Below, piece by piece: positions 22,750 through 33,700 of a stretch of DNA of 64,000 nucleotides (position 1 is the stretch's first letter; each line of letters starts with the position of its first letter). The DNA comes from Dermanyssus gallinae (taxonomy: Eukaryota > Arthropoda > Arachnida > Mesostigmata > Dermanyssidae). The stretch covers positions 38,816 to 102,815 of the forward strand of contig QVRM01001979.1 of NCBI GenBank assembly GCA_003439945.1, in the 5' to 3' direction. The translations under genes and the position numbers were made by a program. The notes beneath the pieces were generated by a model. That model did no database searches. It saw only the letters and a program-made list of their open reading frames with translations, and had not been told where the DNA came from.

Positions 22750-23330
22750 GAGATCGATTATCGATGTCAAACTCTGGACACATATTCGCGCAGGTCGTTT
22801 AACTGAAAACACGACAGCTGCTCACCAGAGAGTGGTCTCGGCTTCCAGAACATTCATTCGGCACTGTGTTCAAGAATGCAACATTTCAAAAAGCACTCTG
22901 CAGCGTATTCTTAGCAAAGTTGCAACTCAACAGCTCCAGCCCAAAAAGTTGTCAACACTTCCTGGGCAGCAATAATAAGTTAACGTTTGGTGTTCCAACA
23001 AAAGCATCTTAAACAAAAAATTGTAGCATAAATTGAAGTGACAAATACGCACATGAGTTTCATAATAAAAATCCCCAAAACGTGCCATAGCTTGGTGCGC
23101 ATTTTGAACTACTTGACCCTTTTTCCTCGAAAATGCTGCCGGGAAAAAGTCAATGGTGAGCGGAAATCGGCGCACGATAACCCAGTCTATTGTCCTTCAA
23201 TTAGCTGTTATAGATCCCAAAGACATGTGGTTTTAACATGATAGTGCTACTTGTAACAATCACATAAAACTCTCGCATTATTGCACGAAGTGTTCCTTGG
23301 GCCGCATCTGGCTGCAAGACCGAGCCGCCT
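22750..23330 (+). mobile_element. Tc1/mariner-superfamily transposase relic
   Basis: The + strand reads RTFIRHCVQECNISKSTLQR (a helix-turn-helix of the type R-S-x-R-x-x-x-x-x-x-x-I-S-x-x-T-x-x-R-I-L). After a gap of ~350 bp it reads IDPKDMWF-stop-HDSATCNNHIKLS, which corresponds to the D-M-W-F-x-x-D-G-A-T-x-H catalytic motif of IS630/Tc1-type insect transposases. Stops are frequent. No terminal repeats were identified. Confidence 0.5.
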
Positions 23331-23660
23331 AAGTCCTGCGGTTTAATATATAAAGTATAAACACAGTTCGAAAAAAAGTGTGATTGAAGATTTTGCTAAA
23401 AAACGCGAACGGACTAGCAAAGTCGAGCAGGGCATTACCCAATTATGTTGCTCCTATATACCCTGTATTACAATGAAAAAACAAAGTTACCTAGACGTGC
23501 TTTAAATATAAAAGATGGCCGAAGATGAAATCAAAAGTGCATTGGTCTATATCATGTTCGCAAACATGCCTTTGTAAGATTACAAAACTAGCTTGAATAT
23601 GTTCATACCTTCGATGGCTTGCGTAAAGATATGTCTTCGTAATTTTTGCTTCTGCTGATG

Positions 23661-23728
23661 TTAAGCGCTTTCTTCTTTTTGCACTTCTTCCTCGAAGTTT
23701 TCCGGTGGGCAGCTGCCGTTCGACCCGT
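23661..23728 (-). CDS. CD36 gene 2, terminal coding exon
   Basis: Follows the acceptor GTGCCAGCAG (730-729 in the 23700s). Phase fits the donor at 24384/24383 (one base, G, plus AC gives Asp). It encodes an acidic end, DGSNGSCPPENFEEEVQKEE then S-A and a TAA at 23661-23663. No polyadenylation site was assigned. This exon was chosen because it is the only nearby reading that continues the frame to a stop with the same acidic character as the preceding exon. Confidence 0.6.
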
Positions 23729-24383
23729 CTGCTGGCACAAAAACAAACAATATTATATTTATTTTATTCGCTAAAATGTAATAGCCAAATGGAATTCGCA
23801 TTATTGATTATATCAATTCTAGATTCAACAAGTATATTAGCTAAAAATCACATTGATAAAGAAACGGTGATACTCATTAAAATAAAAATATTTTTTCCTC
23901 GAACTAATAGCATATGACTATAGTGACATGTATTCGTAACCTAATTCTTGCAGAATCAAACTTCTGTTACCTTAGAAGTCTATAGAAATACACATATCTG
24001 TGCATAGATCTTCAGTTCAGCTAAACAAAACGCGTATTTATCATCAGCGTTTAGTCTTATTAAAAGATGGCCTGCACAAACGTTAGGCATTTATAGATAC
24101 TACGTTTTAAGTAAACCAAATGAGGGCTTGCTACACGAAAAGATGATTGATGACTGAGAGCAAGGGTAAACTCAAATGTCAGGTATCATTACAACCTTTT
24201 ATTGAAAAGTTTTCTAATACGAGATTAACTTGGGTGAGCATAACTGTACCACTTTTGAGATCGTTACTAATAACTACGTGCATACTACATAATGTGCAAC
24301 CAAAAAACAGTTTACGTACAAGTAATAAGCGTTACTATAACATCGTCTTTCAAGCAACATATAATAAATACATAAAAACATAC

Positions 24384-24675
24384 CATCCTTGTCCTGGTCG
24401 GGAATTGCTGCTTCCTCCTGTCCATCAGATAGGTGAACCGGGTGAGGCGACCGCGAAAGCTCCAATTCCACTTCACTTTCCCGTATTTTCTGCTTCGGCG
24501 ACGTGGACCTCGATGAGACTGTCGACCACGAAGCGTTTGCTGCAGTAGAAGGGAGCTCATCGGAACTACTCTCGCTGCTCGAAGTCGATCCCTGCTCCTG
24601 TATTTGCTCTTGAATTTTTTCGAGCACCCAATCGGGTATGGTGACGCCGAGATCATCAAGGTCCCCCTTATGTAT
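24384..24675 (-). CDS. CD36 gene 2, cytoplasmic-tail exon
   Basis: Encodes 97 residues of the C-terminal cytoplasmic tail: DLDDLGVTIPDWVLEKIQEQ, the serine run STSSSESSSDELPS, a basic/serine patch SSRSTSPKQKIRES, then an acidic end DGQEEAAIPDQDKD before the donor G|GTATGT. It has no membrane segment. CD36 proteins usually have a C-terminal tail of only one or two dozen residues, so this is unusual. The open frame over 97 codons argues the gene was functional recently. The acceptor (TTTTAAG|ATA) was chosen because it is in phase with the donor at 24971; AG sites slightly upstream lie in a repeat also found at 10900-10940. Confidence 0.65.
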
Positions 24676-24689
24676 CTTAAAATAGTCTC

Positions 24690-24770
24690 TGCTCCCTGCG
24701 CAGACCCTCCTCGGGCTCAGATGATAATTCCTTAATAATATAAATGATATATATATATATATATATACTT
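24690..24770. repeat. R1-like terminal sequence plus TA tract within a CD36 intron
   Basis: TGCGCAGACCCTCCTCGGGC followed by TCAGATGATAATTCCTTA matches 10899-10937 with three or four differences, and both are followed by TA-rich tracts. It sits directly next to the acceptor of the tail exon. Confidence 0.7.
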
Positions 24771-24970
24771 TTTTTTCAATGCAGCAATATCTTTTCTCGA
24801 GGGTTCTTAGCGCCTATCGCGCTGAGCGGGAACAACATGCAAAAATCGCCGATGCGTCTGGCAGTTTGACGTATAATACTAAGCGCACGTTTGCAAGCAG
24901 GACCACCAGCGGCATTCATATCTTGATTATAATCGTATATGGTGAGGGCAGACTTTACTGATGAATTTAC

Positions 24971-25168
24971 ATCTGTCGGAATGTCGTCAGGAGTGTTTGG
25001 CTCTTCAGGCCCCCAACACTCCTCGGGCTCCAGAAGGAAAATACCACCTCCAAGGAACAAAGCAGCGACGAGAAAACTGAGACTGCAGGCGAATGCGACC
25101 CAGCCCGCATATACAGTTCACACCGTTACGGCGGCCACTATTTTTTCTTTTCCGTCTGGTAGTCTGGA
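24971..25168 (-). pseudogene. CD36 gene 2, C-terminal transmembrane exon with in-frame TGA
   Basis: From acceptor GTTTGCAG|TCC to donor GAT|GTAAAT, exactly 66 codons, phase 0 on both sides. It encodes LPDGKEKIVAAVTV, then TGA (25118-25120), then TVYAGWVAFACSLSFLVAAL and FLGGGIFLLEPEE. The membrane helix and the short linker before it match the family's C-terminal anchor. The TGA is the 17th codon of the exon and would remove the anchor and tail; it is a single-base change away from TGG or CGA. Without it the exon is fully open. Confidence 0.8.
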
Positions 25169-25483
25169 CTGCAAACAAATACGACAGATTATGCATATTA
25201 TATATAAAACGAGACTTTATGTAAATGGCACTATATATATTCATAATAGGATCTTTTAGATTACTGTCCTTGCGCTTCCCTTCTGACAAATTATACTACC
25301 AGGACGCGTAACACCATAAGACAACATTGCAAACCAAAAAATGCTACATATTTTACTCAAATGCTGTAATTATATTTCATATAACTTAATTAATTTAAGT
25401 ACGTTGTGATAACAATGTAACGCTGTTAAGTTTGTTAAAATAATTAAAAGATAACAGTTCAAAACCCCTCAAAGGGTACTTAC

Positions 25484-25591
25484 AATTTCCTGCCAAAATA
25501 TCAGAAGGATCACCACGCCCTTCCCTTTTCGCGGGATGACCTTTATGTTTAACTGACTTTGCAGCTTCATGTCCACTATCAATCCGGACGG
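25484..25591 (-). CDS. CD36 gene 2, ectodomain exon
   Basis: 108 bp, 36 codons, acceptor TTAATGCCAG|CCG and donor ATT|GTAAGT. Encodes PSGLIVDMKLQSQLNIKVIP and VVILLIFWQEI. This matches the family's P-x-T-G-x-x-x-x-x-x-x-L-Q-x-N-x-x-V-x-P and the following x-x-x-x-W-x-E. It is in phase with the next exon but not with the one before it (which leaves two bases), pointing to an indel. Confidence 0.8.
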
Positions 25592-26027
25592 CTGGCATTA
25601 AGAGATAAACAGGTTATTGCACTTCAATAAATTTTAAATTTCTTCTCTATTGAAATTAAATTGCTTTACTGTCATTATACAGAATTCCTCAATTCATCGC
25701 CCACTGGCAACTTTGTCACCAAAAAACTCTCAAACTTGTGAAGCTTACATATAAATGCTTGGGAGGCGTAAGAGACATCTCATGCTTAAGGTTTATCAGA
25801 CTGGCTCATCCGCAATGCTGTTTTTCTCACCGCTACAAACGTTAAGGTAGTGAAGGACGGCGAGGAACTTGCAAGACACAAGCTCGACTTATAACAGATG
25901 CATAGTTCATGTATCAAAGACATATAAAAAAAGTTGCCCCTACCGTTTAAAACCTATCGGGATCTTCATAATGTTATTATTCTGAATATTCTATGTTGCC
26001 AACGCGATATTCACACATTGAACTTAC

Positions 26028-26227
26028 AGCATGAACATCAATATAAATTTGTGCTTCTTCTCGTTTGACTTAATGCCGGTAATGTTGGCCTGAAGTGTAG
26101 GATCTCCGTAGAGAAAATGCGGGTGACTGAGCACTGCTGGTATCGAGTTATTTTTTTCAGTCCAGAACTGTAATAAGGACTCGCGTCGAACGTTCCGTTC
26201 ATGTTGATGAACGAAGTGCTGTTGCAC
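26028..26227 (-). pseudogene. CD36 gene 2, ectodomain exon with frameshift
   Basis: Acceptor CAACAG|GTGCAAC, donor GCT|GTAAGT. The first part reads CNSTSFINMNGTFDASPYYS in one frame. The second reads IPAVLSHPHFLYGDPTLQAN and GIKSNEKKHKF in the next frame; S-x-P-H-F-L-Y-x-D-P and G-x-x-x-N-E-x-x-H are strong CD36 signatures. The switch falls at a run of seven A (plus-strand T run near 26148-26154). One extra A would join the halves, so a homopolymer sequencing error is possible; otherwise this is a disabling mutation. Confidence 0.85.
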
Positions 26228-26559
26228 CTGTTGAAAAAAAACAGGATCATATTAATTATTATTGTGAATGTGGAGTATTTTCTAACCATTAGAGTTAAAC
26301 TGTTTTAAATTAATTTTATTCACTTATAATACAGGGAATAAATTGCAAGATTTAATTTAAATAATGCGTAATACAATGTTTAGTTAAAACATGCGTTTGT
26401 AAACAGAGCACATACTAGTAAAAACTTGTATAGCGTAGTTACTATTCTACAAGCAATTCAAACTAATAAAGAATTACTACCATGTTATTATATTGACTGT
26501 AAGATGTTCATAACGTGAAAATCAATCCTCGATCTTAATTATATATATTCGTTTTATTT

Positions 26560-27490
26560 ACCATTCCTTATGGAATATCTTTTGAATCAGATGCGCTCGC
26601 TGTGTAGTATGTCATACAGCGTGCTGCTGGCTCCGTATATATTTGTATATTATTGCTATGGTATAATTATATGTATTTTAACAAATATCCTCGTCTGTCG
26701 TGCATTCATAATATTAATTGGATTATCACGATGGTTATATTACTACCTAATTACACAATAGTTGTTTTAGCGGGGCGTCTTCCCATGGTTCCTTACAATC
26801 TGTGCCATTTCCCTAGCCTGCGTTTGGTTTCATTTATTTCTTGCCGTAATGGTTTGTCACCGAAACCTAATGCCTCAGCTAGGGACACTGTTCTCACTCC
26901 TCCTAGCTCGTCGCACTTCAGCACGATATGTTCGATGGATTCTTCTTCTACACCACACGCTCTACACCGAATTTCCGAGTATCTGGCCGCCAGCAGTCGG
27001 GTGTTGAGCATACCGGCCCTACAGTCAGCGAACAGACCGGACGCTTGCAAGTTTGAATAAATTATATCTTTTCGGCCGTATTCCTTTGTTTGCTGCCTGT
27101 ACAATTGCAAGGATGTCTTTCTCTCCATATCCTATCTCCATCTTTCTTCGGCTGTTTTGTCAATTTTCTTCTTCACATATTTGGTTATCTGTTTATTTGT
27201 TATCACCTCGTGTTCTTCCATTTCCAAAATCCATCGTATTGCACTTAAATTTGCGTTCAAGAAACTTTAGACGCCTATCCCATTTGCTTGTATTTCTTTC
27301 GCTCAGTTTTGCTGTGAGCAGTTCGGCCGCCCAGTTTTGTTCTTCCTCACTTGCGGCTATGTTTTTTAGACGGCTTACATACGATATAAATAGCTTGTGC
27401 TTCCCTTGCCCAGAAGCTGGAGACTCCGAATTCCCCTTCGATAAATTGTGCTGCCCATGTATACCTACATTGCATTGCTTGTAGAGCATT
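26560..27490 (-). mobile_element. Non-LTR element family C, copy within the CD36 gene 2 intron
   Basis: Minus-strand frames contain a zinc-knuckle-like C-R-A-C-G-V-E-E-E-S-I-E-H-I-V-L-K-C motif (C-x2-C-x8-H-x4-C) followed by DELGGVRTVSLAEALGFGDK and INETKRRLGKW. Such knuckles lie at the C terminus of several non-LTR ORF2 proteins. The segment is an inverted copy of 8840-9290, including the 3' UTR and the AATGGTAAATAAAAC terminus at about 26560. The upstream frame to 27489 probably belongs to the same ORF2. Same orientation as the host gene. Confidence 0.75.
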
Positions 27491-27711
27491 ATGTTGGTTT
27501 GTATAGGAATTCAACTATATAGGACTTGAATCTAGAAGCAAAAAGCGTTTCTACAATATTATCATAAACCCTACACAAAACACTGCAAATATTAGAAGCA
27601 AATCCCACTATGTACACCGATCAAATCAAACGAAGCAGCCTGTAGTGCCCTAAAATGTAATGTGCCTCTAAGGGATCACAGTCAGAAAGCGTTTTTCACA
27701 ATAAGGCGCAC

Positions 27712-27923
27712 GTTTCTAGTGTCGCGTTGAAAATTTCGCGGCCTCCAGTAAAGCGGGCGATGGGTTCGTAACCGAAATTATATTGTTCTTGAAGACCATG
27801 GCATGCGTTTGAGTCCATGGCACGCAAAGGGTAGGCTCGAACACCGTCACGGTTTCTGGCGACCGCACAAATGCCGGCATAAGCCCGAAGCCTGCAACTA
27901 CAAGAGTTCCACGCTCGCATGTG
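27712..27923 (-). pseudogene. CD36 gene 2, ectodomain exon with frameshift
   Basis: Begins after AAAGAG (27924), which restores the phase left by exon 28924, and gives CERGTLVVAGFGLMPAFVRS then PETVTVFEPTLCVPW. This fits the family's C-N-x-x-x-G-T then F-x-P-x-x and V-F-x-x-x-x-C-R-S blocks. After AMVFKNN the homology passes to the next frame: NFGYEPIARFTGGREIFNAT then LETC, matching the V-x-G-I-x-x-x-R-F block. The frameshift near 27785 is not in a homopolymer. The donor (AC|GTGCGC) is weak but leaves the right phase for the exon at 26227. Confidence 0.7.
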
Positions 27924-28009
27924 CTCTTTATTGGACAATAGTTAAGTGATATAGTTTGTTGTCAAGTTGCTATATATAACATGTTATATACATTATTTAA
28001 TAGTAGTAG

Positions 28010-28050
28010 TAGATATGTGCGCTGCATATATATTTATATATATATATATG
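28010..28050. repeat. TA-rich microsatellite
   Basis: ATATATATTTATATATATATATATG, intronic. Confidence 0.8.
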
Positions 28051-28099
28051 CAGCGTCAGTTGTCTACTCATTTTCCCGTGCTTTTTCTTTTGCCTTATT

Positions 28100-28510
28100 C
28101 CAGACAGATTCTTCACAATAATTAACAGGCGTATAATAAGTAAAATTTGCCAATATCGTGTAGGTCGATCTTGAACTAAATTACGGCAGAAGTGCTGGTA
28201 AAATAGTTGAAAAATATATAAAAATATAAAACGGCGGCACATAGCATTCGATGAGGTGCAACTTACTTTTTCCGGCCAGGTTGCTGCACACAGGTCCATA
28301 GCTTGCCAGATTCCTGTAAATAAGTTGCCGTTTTTACTAAATATGTTTGTACAGTGTTCTCCTTTAGCCTTCCGGCTGCTGCTAATGTAGAATCATGCAC
28401 TGTATATATGCTACAGGTGAAATATGATCAAGTTTTTGCTACATGATTACGTTGAAATTGTATTCAGTGTTCATTATAGTTTTTCCCAAAAGTATGTTTT
28501 AAGTATAGGT
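28100..28510 (+). repeat. Interspersed repeat family F, copy 2 (intronic)
   Basis: About 80% identical to 13930-14370 in the same orientation, with matching blocks AACGGCGGCA, AGTTGCCGTTTTTACTAAAT and CCAAAAGTATGTTTTAAGTA. Non-coding. Confidence 0.65.
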
Positions 28511-28923
28511 AAATACAAATACCAGTAGTAGTAGTTCTTTACCCAAGGACTGGTTTACACATATACATCACATTTCCGGAGTTAAGGCAACGGAATTGCT
28601 TTTTCGCAACCCTGAAGGTAATATAGATCACACGGGCGGCCACAAGGTTTACATATGCGATACATACACGATAATAATCATAATGTTAATCATAATATTG
28701 ATAAACACTTCATACTAGCCTTTGATGGATTTACTTAGCTGTGAATTTCCGTACAAATGAAAACCACCTATGAGACTAATAAAACATATCTATCTGTATA
28801 TGCTTATGACAAATCTATCTTTATTTTAGAAATAGAGGCGTTTCTGTTAGTCTGAAACTGTGTATGCCTAATAAATTAACAAAGCCTCCATAACAGTATT
28901 AAAAAAAAGGTTGTACTGCTTAC

Positions 28924-29073
28924 GTTCTGCTCTTGGAAACGGCGATAATCCGATTTACGAACCCGGTCTTAGTGTAAACCGTGAATTTCGGTCCGGGGTT
29001 GCTGCTTAACTTTCCGAACCATGCAAACTTCCCATGGCTGTCCGCTAAGGTCCAATTAATAGAATATGTGACG
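28924..29073 (-). CDS. CD36 gene 2, ectodomain exon
   Basis: Donor AC|GTAAGC at 28924/28923 is strong; the acceptor is either AGCAG|CGTC (29074) or CAACAG a few bases further up, both in the same phase. Encodes VTYSINWTLADSHGKFAWFG then FTVYTKTGFVNRIIAVSKSR. K-F-x-x-F followed by Y-T-x-x-T-G-x-x-N-x-x-x-I is the conserved mid-ectodomain block. The ends match the exon at 27923 (AC plus C). The region between this exon and the preceding one lacks the family's x-L-L-W-G-Y block, so a small exon is probably missing. Confidence 0.75.
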
Positions 29074-29241
29074 CTGCTCAAACTGTTGACCCAGATTAAT
29101 TCTAATAGTAGATAAATTATGATTAAGATCCGAGTATTTATGCAGCTGAGAACTTACAAATTATCTGCTCATTTTCAGCATTTCTTTCTATGACCATAAG
29201 TGTATAAACTAGCCACTCGTTTAATTTTGAACGTTACCTCG

Positions 29242-29246
<5 letters not shown>

Positions 29247-29287
<41 letters not shown>
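29247..29287. repeat. (TA)n microsatellite
   Basis: About 41 bp of TA in the CD36 gene 2 intron. Confidence 0.95.
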
Positions 29288-29291
<4 letters not shown>

Positions 29292-29530
29292 TATTAACGA
29301 GACCATTATTTTCTAAATTTGCATTTTCATATTTAAGTACTGCAACGATCACACATGAAGAATATTTTATCATGACTCTTGCACGGCAAAATGCGTTTGA
29401 GCACAAGTGGAGCTATAGTGACTGCGAAATCAAATAATAAAACAGATACATACATAACATAAATATGTCAATATATTACCGAATGCTTGTGGTATACTAA
29501 ATCTGATTAAACGGTAAGCTTTTTGTTATA

Positions 29531-29575
29531 TCTTTGAATAATACCAAATATTACGAGCCTGTTTGACATATACTG
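29531..29575. repeat. 45-bp direct repeat, copy 1
   Basis: TCTTTGAATAATACCAAATA and the following 25 bases are identical to 29970-30014. The copies are 439 bp apart and bracket the exon near 29544-29781. Confidence 0.95.
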
Positions 29576-29781
29576 ACATATGTATACTACATCTCAGGCC
29601 TAGGGCTTCAATCTTGGCTGAGGGTTTGAGAAATTGCGTTGGCATAGTGCTTGACATAGACATGGCCCCAATATTAATTGTGGTAAATATGTCATCTAAG
29701 GTACCAGTCGACAAGTTAGCCTCAAAAAAGTACGCCGTATTCTCCTGAAAGGAGAGGTTCTCACCGCACCAATCCAGAGAT
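29544..29781 (-). CDS. CD36 gene 2, ectodomain exon (boundaries uncertain)
   Basis: Contains SFQENTAYFFEANLSTGTLD then DIFTTINIGAMSM, aligned with the family's Y-x-F-x-x-x-x-S-x-G-x-x-x-x-x-x-x-x-x-N-I block and with FLFEPSMSNG in gene 1. An acceptor at CGACAAG|A (29782) would fit the phase of the exon ending at 30532, but its pyrimidine tract is poor. The 3' limit is not clear: GTATAT after H-M-S is one possible donor. Confidence 0.7.
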
Positions 29782-29969
29782 CTTGTCGTGTCCATCCCAA
29801 AACAATTTTAGTTAGCTGATATATTGTACATAATTAGGTGCAAAAATTAGGGAAATCGGTTGATTAGTTTTGCATATTCGTACCAGTATATACAGATTCT
29901 TTATATTAACAAATGGAAAAGTCAAAGCGTACTTAAAACAATTTCCCCTGTCAAAAAATATTTGAATGA

Positions 29970-30014
29970 TCTTTGAATAATACCAAATATTACGAGCCTG
30001 TTTGACATATACTG
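29970..30014. repeat. 45-bp direct repeat, copy 2
   Basis: Identical to 29531-29575 in the same orientation. Confidence 0.95.
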
Positions 30015-30531
30015 CGATAACATTGGCTATGACTCGTATTCTCTCAACACATTCTCTCACATGCGTCATGACTACGCTTAGCGAAGAAAAGATTCAGCTA
30101 TGCTGCAGCCGGTCGTCTGCAAAGAATCTGTGATATATAAATAGATCGAACGACTACTCGTTGCACCTAAGCGCCCAAAAACCGCTTGTTCACGCTCGTA
30201 AATAGCAAATAGATATCCACTAAATTCGTCTACATACTTCCTCGAAACCTAACATCCCTATTAAATGAGAGCTCTACAGGCGGTAAAAAAATGCACAGTG
30301 ACGATTGTTTAATTTCACTTTTGACTTCGATCCAGGCAAAAATGACGCCCGCCAGACAGTAGACCTAAGTAGAACTAAGGATGTCCCGGCGGCGTTCGAA
30401 AACAAAACTCAAATCATCAATAAGAGATATTCACTCCCGTACGATGAGAAGGCATGGGAGTGCAAATATCAGAAGAATTTCATACAACGCTAATCCTTAC
30501 CTATAAAGGACGAATGGTGCTGCAGACTAAC

Positions 30532-30748
30532 CTGAGCACATAAGGACCGAGTTCCTTCAATGCCGCTTTCTGTGTAGGATGTTTGATCCAGTTTTGTCGA
30601 TTGGTCACATTAAACACATAAATATGGATGTTCGAAGGGGCTGGCGGACGAGCAAAGACTTTGGCCAGCATCGAATCCTCCTCCAGGGGCGGAGGCACGA
30701 AGTGCTTCAGTTCCAACGTCATGAGTGTCCACGCTAGGAAGCCCAACG
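30532..30748 (-). CDS. CD36/scavenger receptor class B gene 2, exon 2
   Basis: Acceptor TATTTTCAG|CGTTGG, donor CTCAG|GTTAGT. Reads LGFLAWTLMTLELKHFVPPP (end of the N-terminal anchor), then NIHIYVFNVTNRQNWIKHP and LKELGPYVLR. Y-x-F-N-V-T-N and E-L-G-P-Y-x-x-R are CD36 hallmarks. Both boundaries have the same phases as gene 1 exon 2 (4404-4647), so the two genes are tandem paralogues. The exon with the start codon was not found to the right. Confidence 0.9.
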
Positions 30749-30749
30749 C

Positions 30750-33700
30750 TGAAAATAGAGATGAAACAACGCATCTTTATTTGCTAGCAGTGCCAATGAG
30801 ACAAAACGTGTTAGGCTAAACAACGTCCAAGCAAGATGAATATCTAATGTTACATTTAACTATTATACCTAGTCATTTGCATGTGCTATTGGTATAAAAA
30901 CAGAGGCTTTAGACAAAATAGAAGTCCCTCCTGTATGTAAGCAAGCGGTTTTACAGAAACGTTGGCGTTTCTCCGTTTATTTGAGGCGGCGATATAGCAT
31001 TGGTCTTAAAAGGCTGATTTGAATGCATCCACATCACATTATCTAGTAGTACCGCTGTCTTATTCTCTCTGACAAAACGCTAATTTTTCTACAGACTTAC
31101 ACTAATAGAATTTTAAGCTAACAATGAGGAGCACTGGGTGCTGGGTTAGTGGGGTAAAAGATCGGCATTCAACTACTGCCTTTGCAGCCCACGGAAATCA
31201 TCACGTTCTGTACAACGTGGAGGGCTTTCATAAACCACCGGACAAATGTCGATGTAAACAATGCTGGAGTAAATGTGATAAATATTACGCCGCGGTATGT
31301 CCGGCGGTTCGGTCTATAGCAGAACTGGCAAAACACTAAATGTAACATAAACACACTTGCCCAGCCCGGGTGTTAATAAAATATTTTAAGCTAACCATTA
31401 CTGTAGGATAGCAGTGTCCGTTAAGCAGCACGGGCATAGACAGCGTCGGTTGGCGGTAATGGCGAAGCAAGCTAAATACATAACGCCAAAGAGAAGATGT
31501 CGCCACCCTGCGCAAACGCGAGAGTCACTAAATGCGCGGGCAAAATGTGAGTATATAAGAAGGCTTGAAAATAAATGAATTAGTAGTGTTTGGTGCGAGC
31601 CAGGCAGAGGACGTGTGTTGTTTGAGCGAGAGAATGGAAAACTCGTAACGGTCGCCGGCCAGTCAGGGGGGTGGTGGACACTACAAGTACCATGCCCGCG
31701 CTACTCTGTCATATTCACTCTAGTGAAGGCTTTGAAGAATACACGGCTATACGAGCATATAGAAAGTGGTTCGGCTAACACAATATATACTCGTATGCAG
31801 TTATTCAGCCTAATCAATAACGAACTGCAACGTTATATTCGATTTGAAGAGTTGGTCGAAAATGTACTGTATGTAATGTAACAAAGTAAGATACTATTGT
31901 GATGGAATTAATGCGGATGAGTTAATGCGAATGGTGGTGGACGTGATAAGTGTTAACATTTTATTATTATTATTACGATTATTATCACTACTTGCAGCGA
32001 ACTTTACGGCAATATCCCACGGTAGGCGACGTTGCACTCAAAGCGAGAGAGACAGGACTCACTACAAAGGTCCACCACCACCGTTCATCATTGAGATATT
32101 GGGCGTGTGGGGGGCGAACGAGAGGCCATGGTCATAACGCAGAAAATCGGCTAGATCGTCGAGAAGTCGAACGGGAACAAACGGTCCACAGCGTTCCTAA
32201 GGCAGCGAATCGCCTTAAAACTTCTGAAGAGAGTGACTCTGGTCACGCTCTCGAAGGGATAAGGCCTGGAGGAACTTACGTATTCATAGTTGTACATTTA
32301 CAGGCTAATTTTAATAATAAAATAAATAACTATTATTATTTAAAAATGTTTTATTTTATAGAGCAATGTCAACATGCATCACATAAATGCATACAATGCA
32401 TGCGGTACACTAAATAGTGACAAAGAAATGTTAATGCAATTTTCTTTATCACTTTAATGGTGCTCTTGCCTAAAACGACATCAGTCAGACCTCTGTTCCA
32501 TCAATAGAGCCATAGAAGTTCTTCCGGTATTCAAGTATGCGCTTCAAGGTTTAGATTTCGACAACGAAGGAAGTCCAAAATAGCATTAGCATGTAGTATA
32601 TTAAGCTTGTTTAACATACCAGTGAGAGCGTGGGGTGTCATGGCGAACGGGTACTGCTAAGCCTACACGACGCACGTGGCTTCGTTAAATTGAAGGTAAC
32701 AAATATTCAGTACATCAAATGAGCGAATTACCCAAAAGAATGCTATGAGTTGGAATGTAAGCTTTAAATGTTTACTTTTTGTTAAATCAGAAAATGTCAG
32801 TTTACACCTTTCTCGCGAGTAGTGCAACTCGATAATAATAATATGAAGTCGGAACGATTTAATGGTGAAAACAATATCAAATAGTATAAAACAATCCACA
32901 GCCCACCACACTACGCATGCACAGCACACAGGTAACCAAGACACGCGTTCGCTCACTGCTTTTATAAAAGCAGTTATTTTCACTCTCCTTCGAGCCCCGA
33001 GCGTACCCTCTCTTGGTCGGTTCCTCGTCTTTGGCGCGTTTGTTTGAATGTTTGTCAGACAACAAGTCGCCTAGTCGCAGCACGCATGCGCTCGATAGCC
33101 CAGTGGCCAGTCTCAGCGTAGCAGACGAACGTTGCGGACGCATGTGAGATCGGTCCCGGAAGATATCTTCGGATACTAGTACGGGAGACCCTTTCGTGCG
33201 TTTGACTGTGTGGAACAGATAGAATTAGTCATTAGGAGTACACTATGCACAAAACGGAAACTGTTGCCGAATCTTTGTGAATTTTGTGACACTCAGAAAG
33301 CTTGCCACGAGGACAGACTGAGGTGAGCTGTGGTCGCATGTGCAGTGCAATCACCAGGAAACTACAGAAGGGACATCGCAACTCCCTCCCATGAGTCGGC
33401 GAGTTGCGTGGTTTCCCGTTTCTGTGGAGTTCTCGTGCACTCGTGCGCCTGCCACGGATTAAATCTTCGCGCGGTCGCCGTCTTCTTGGTTCGCCACGTC
33501 TAAGAGTGCAGGCTTAGCTCATTGTGGCTTACCGGCCCAGCCGAGCGCTGTGTGTCGGAGAAAACGAAGTTATCGTATCTCCGCACGCAGTTCAACAAAC
33601 AAGCAGGCAAGCGCCAAGTAACGCGTTAAGATCTTTATATAGGTTATAACAACATCTTAATATATTGATATAACGAATAAAGGCAGGTGTAGTACAGGAC

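Noticed and set aside
23610..23728. A longer basic tail exon for CD36 gene 2 in another frame (rich in Lys, donor at 23610).
   Set aside because: The phase of the preceding donor selects the acidic frame that ends at TAA 23661.
30305..30493. Plus-strand open frame with a protein-like sequence (DLSRTKDVPAAFENKTQIIN).
   Set aside because: It lies in the intron directly after a CD36 exon on the other strand, has no recognised family, and a splice acceptor at 30336 is its only support.
31380..31640. Solo LTR with a TATAAG promoter.
   Set aside because: No second copy, no clear TG...CA ends and no target duplication were found.
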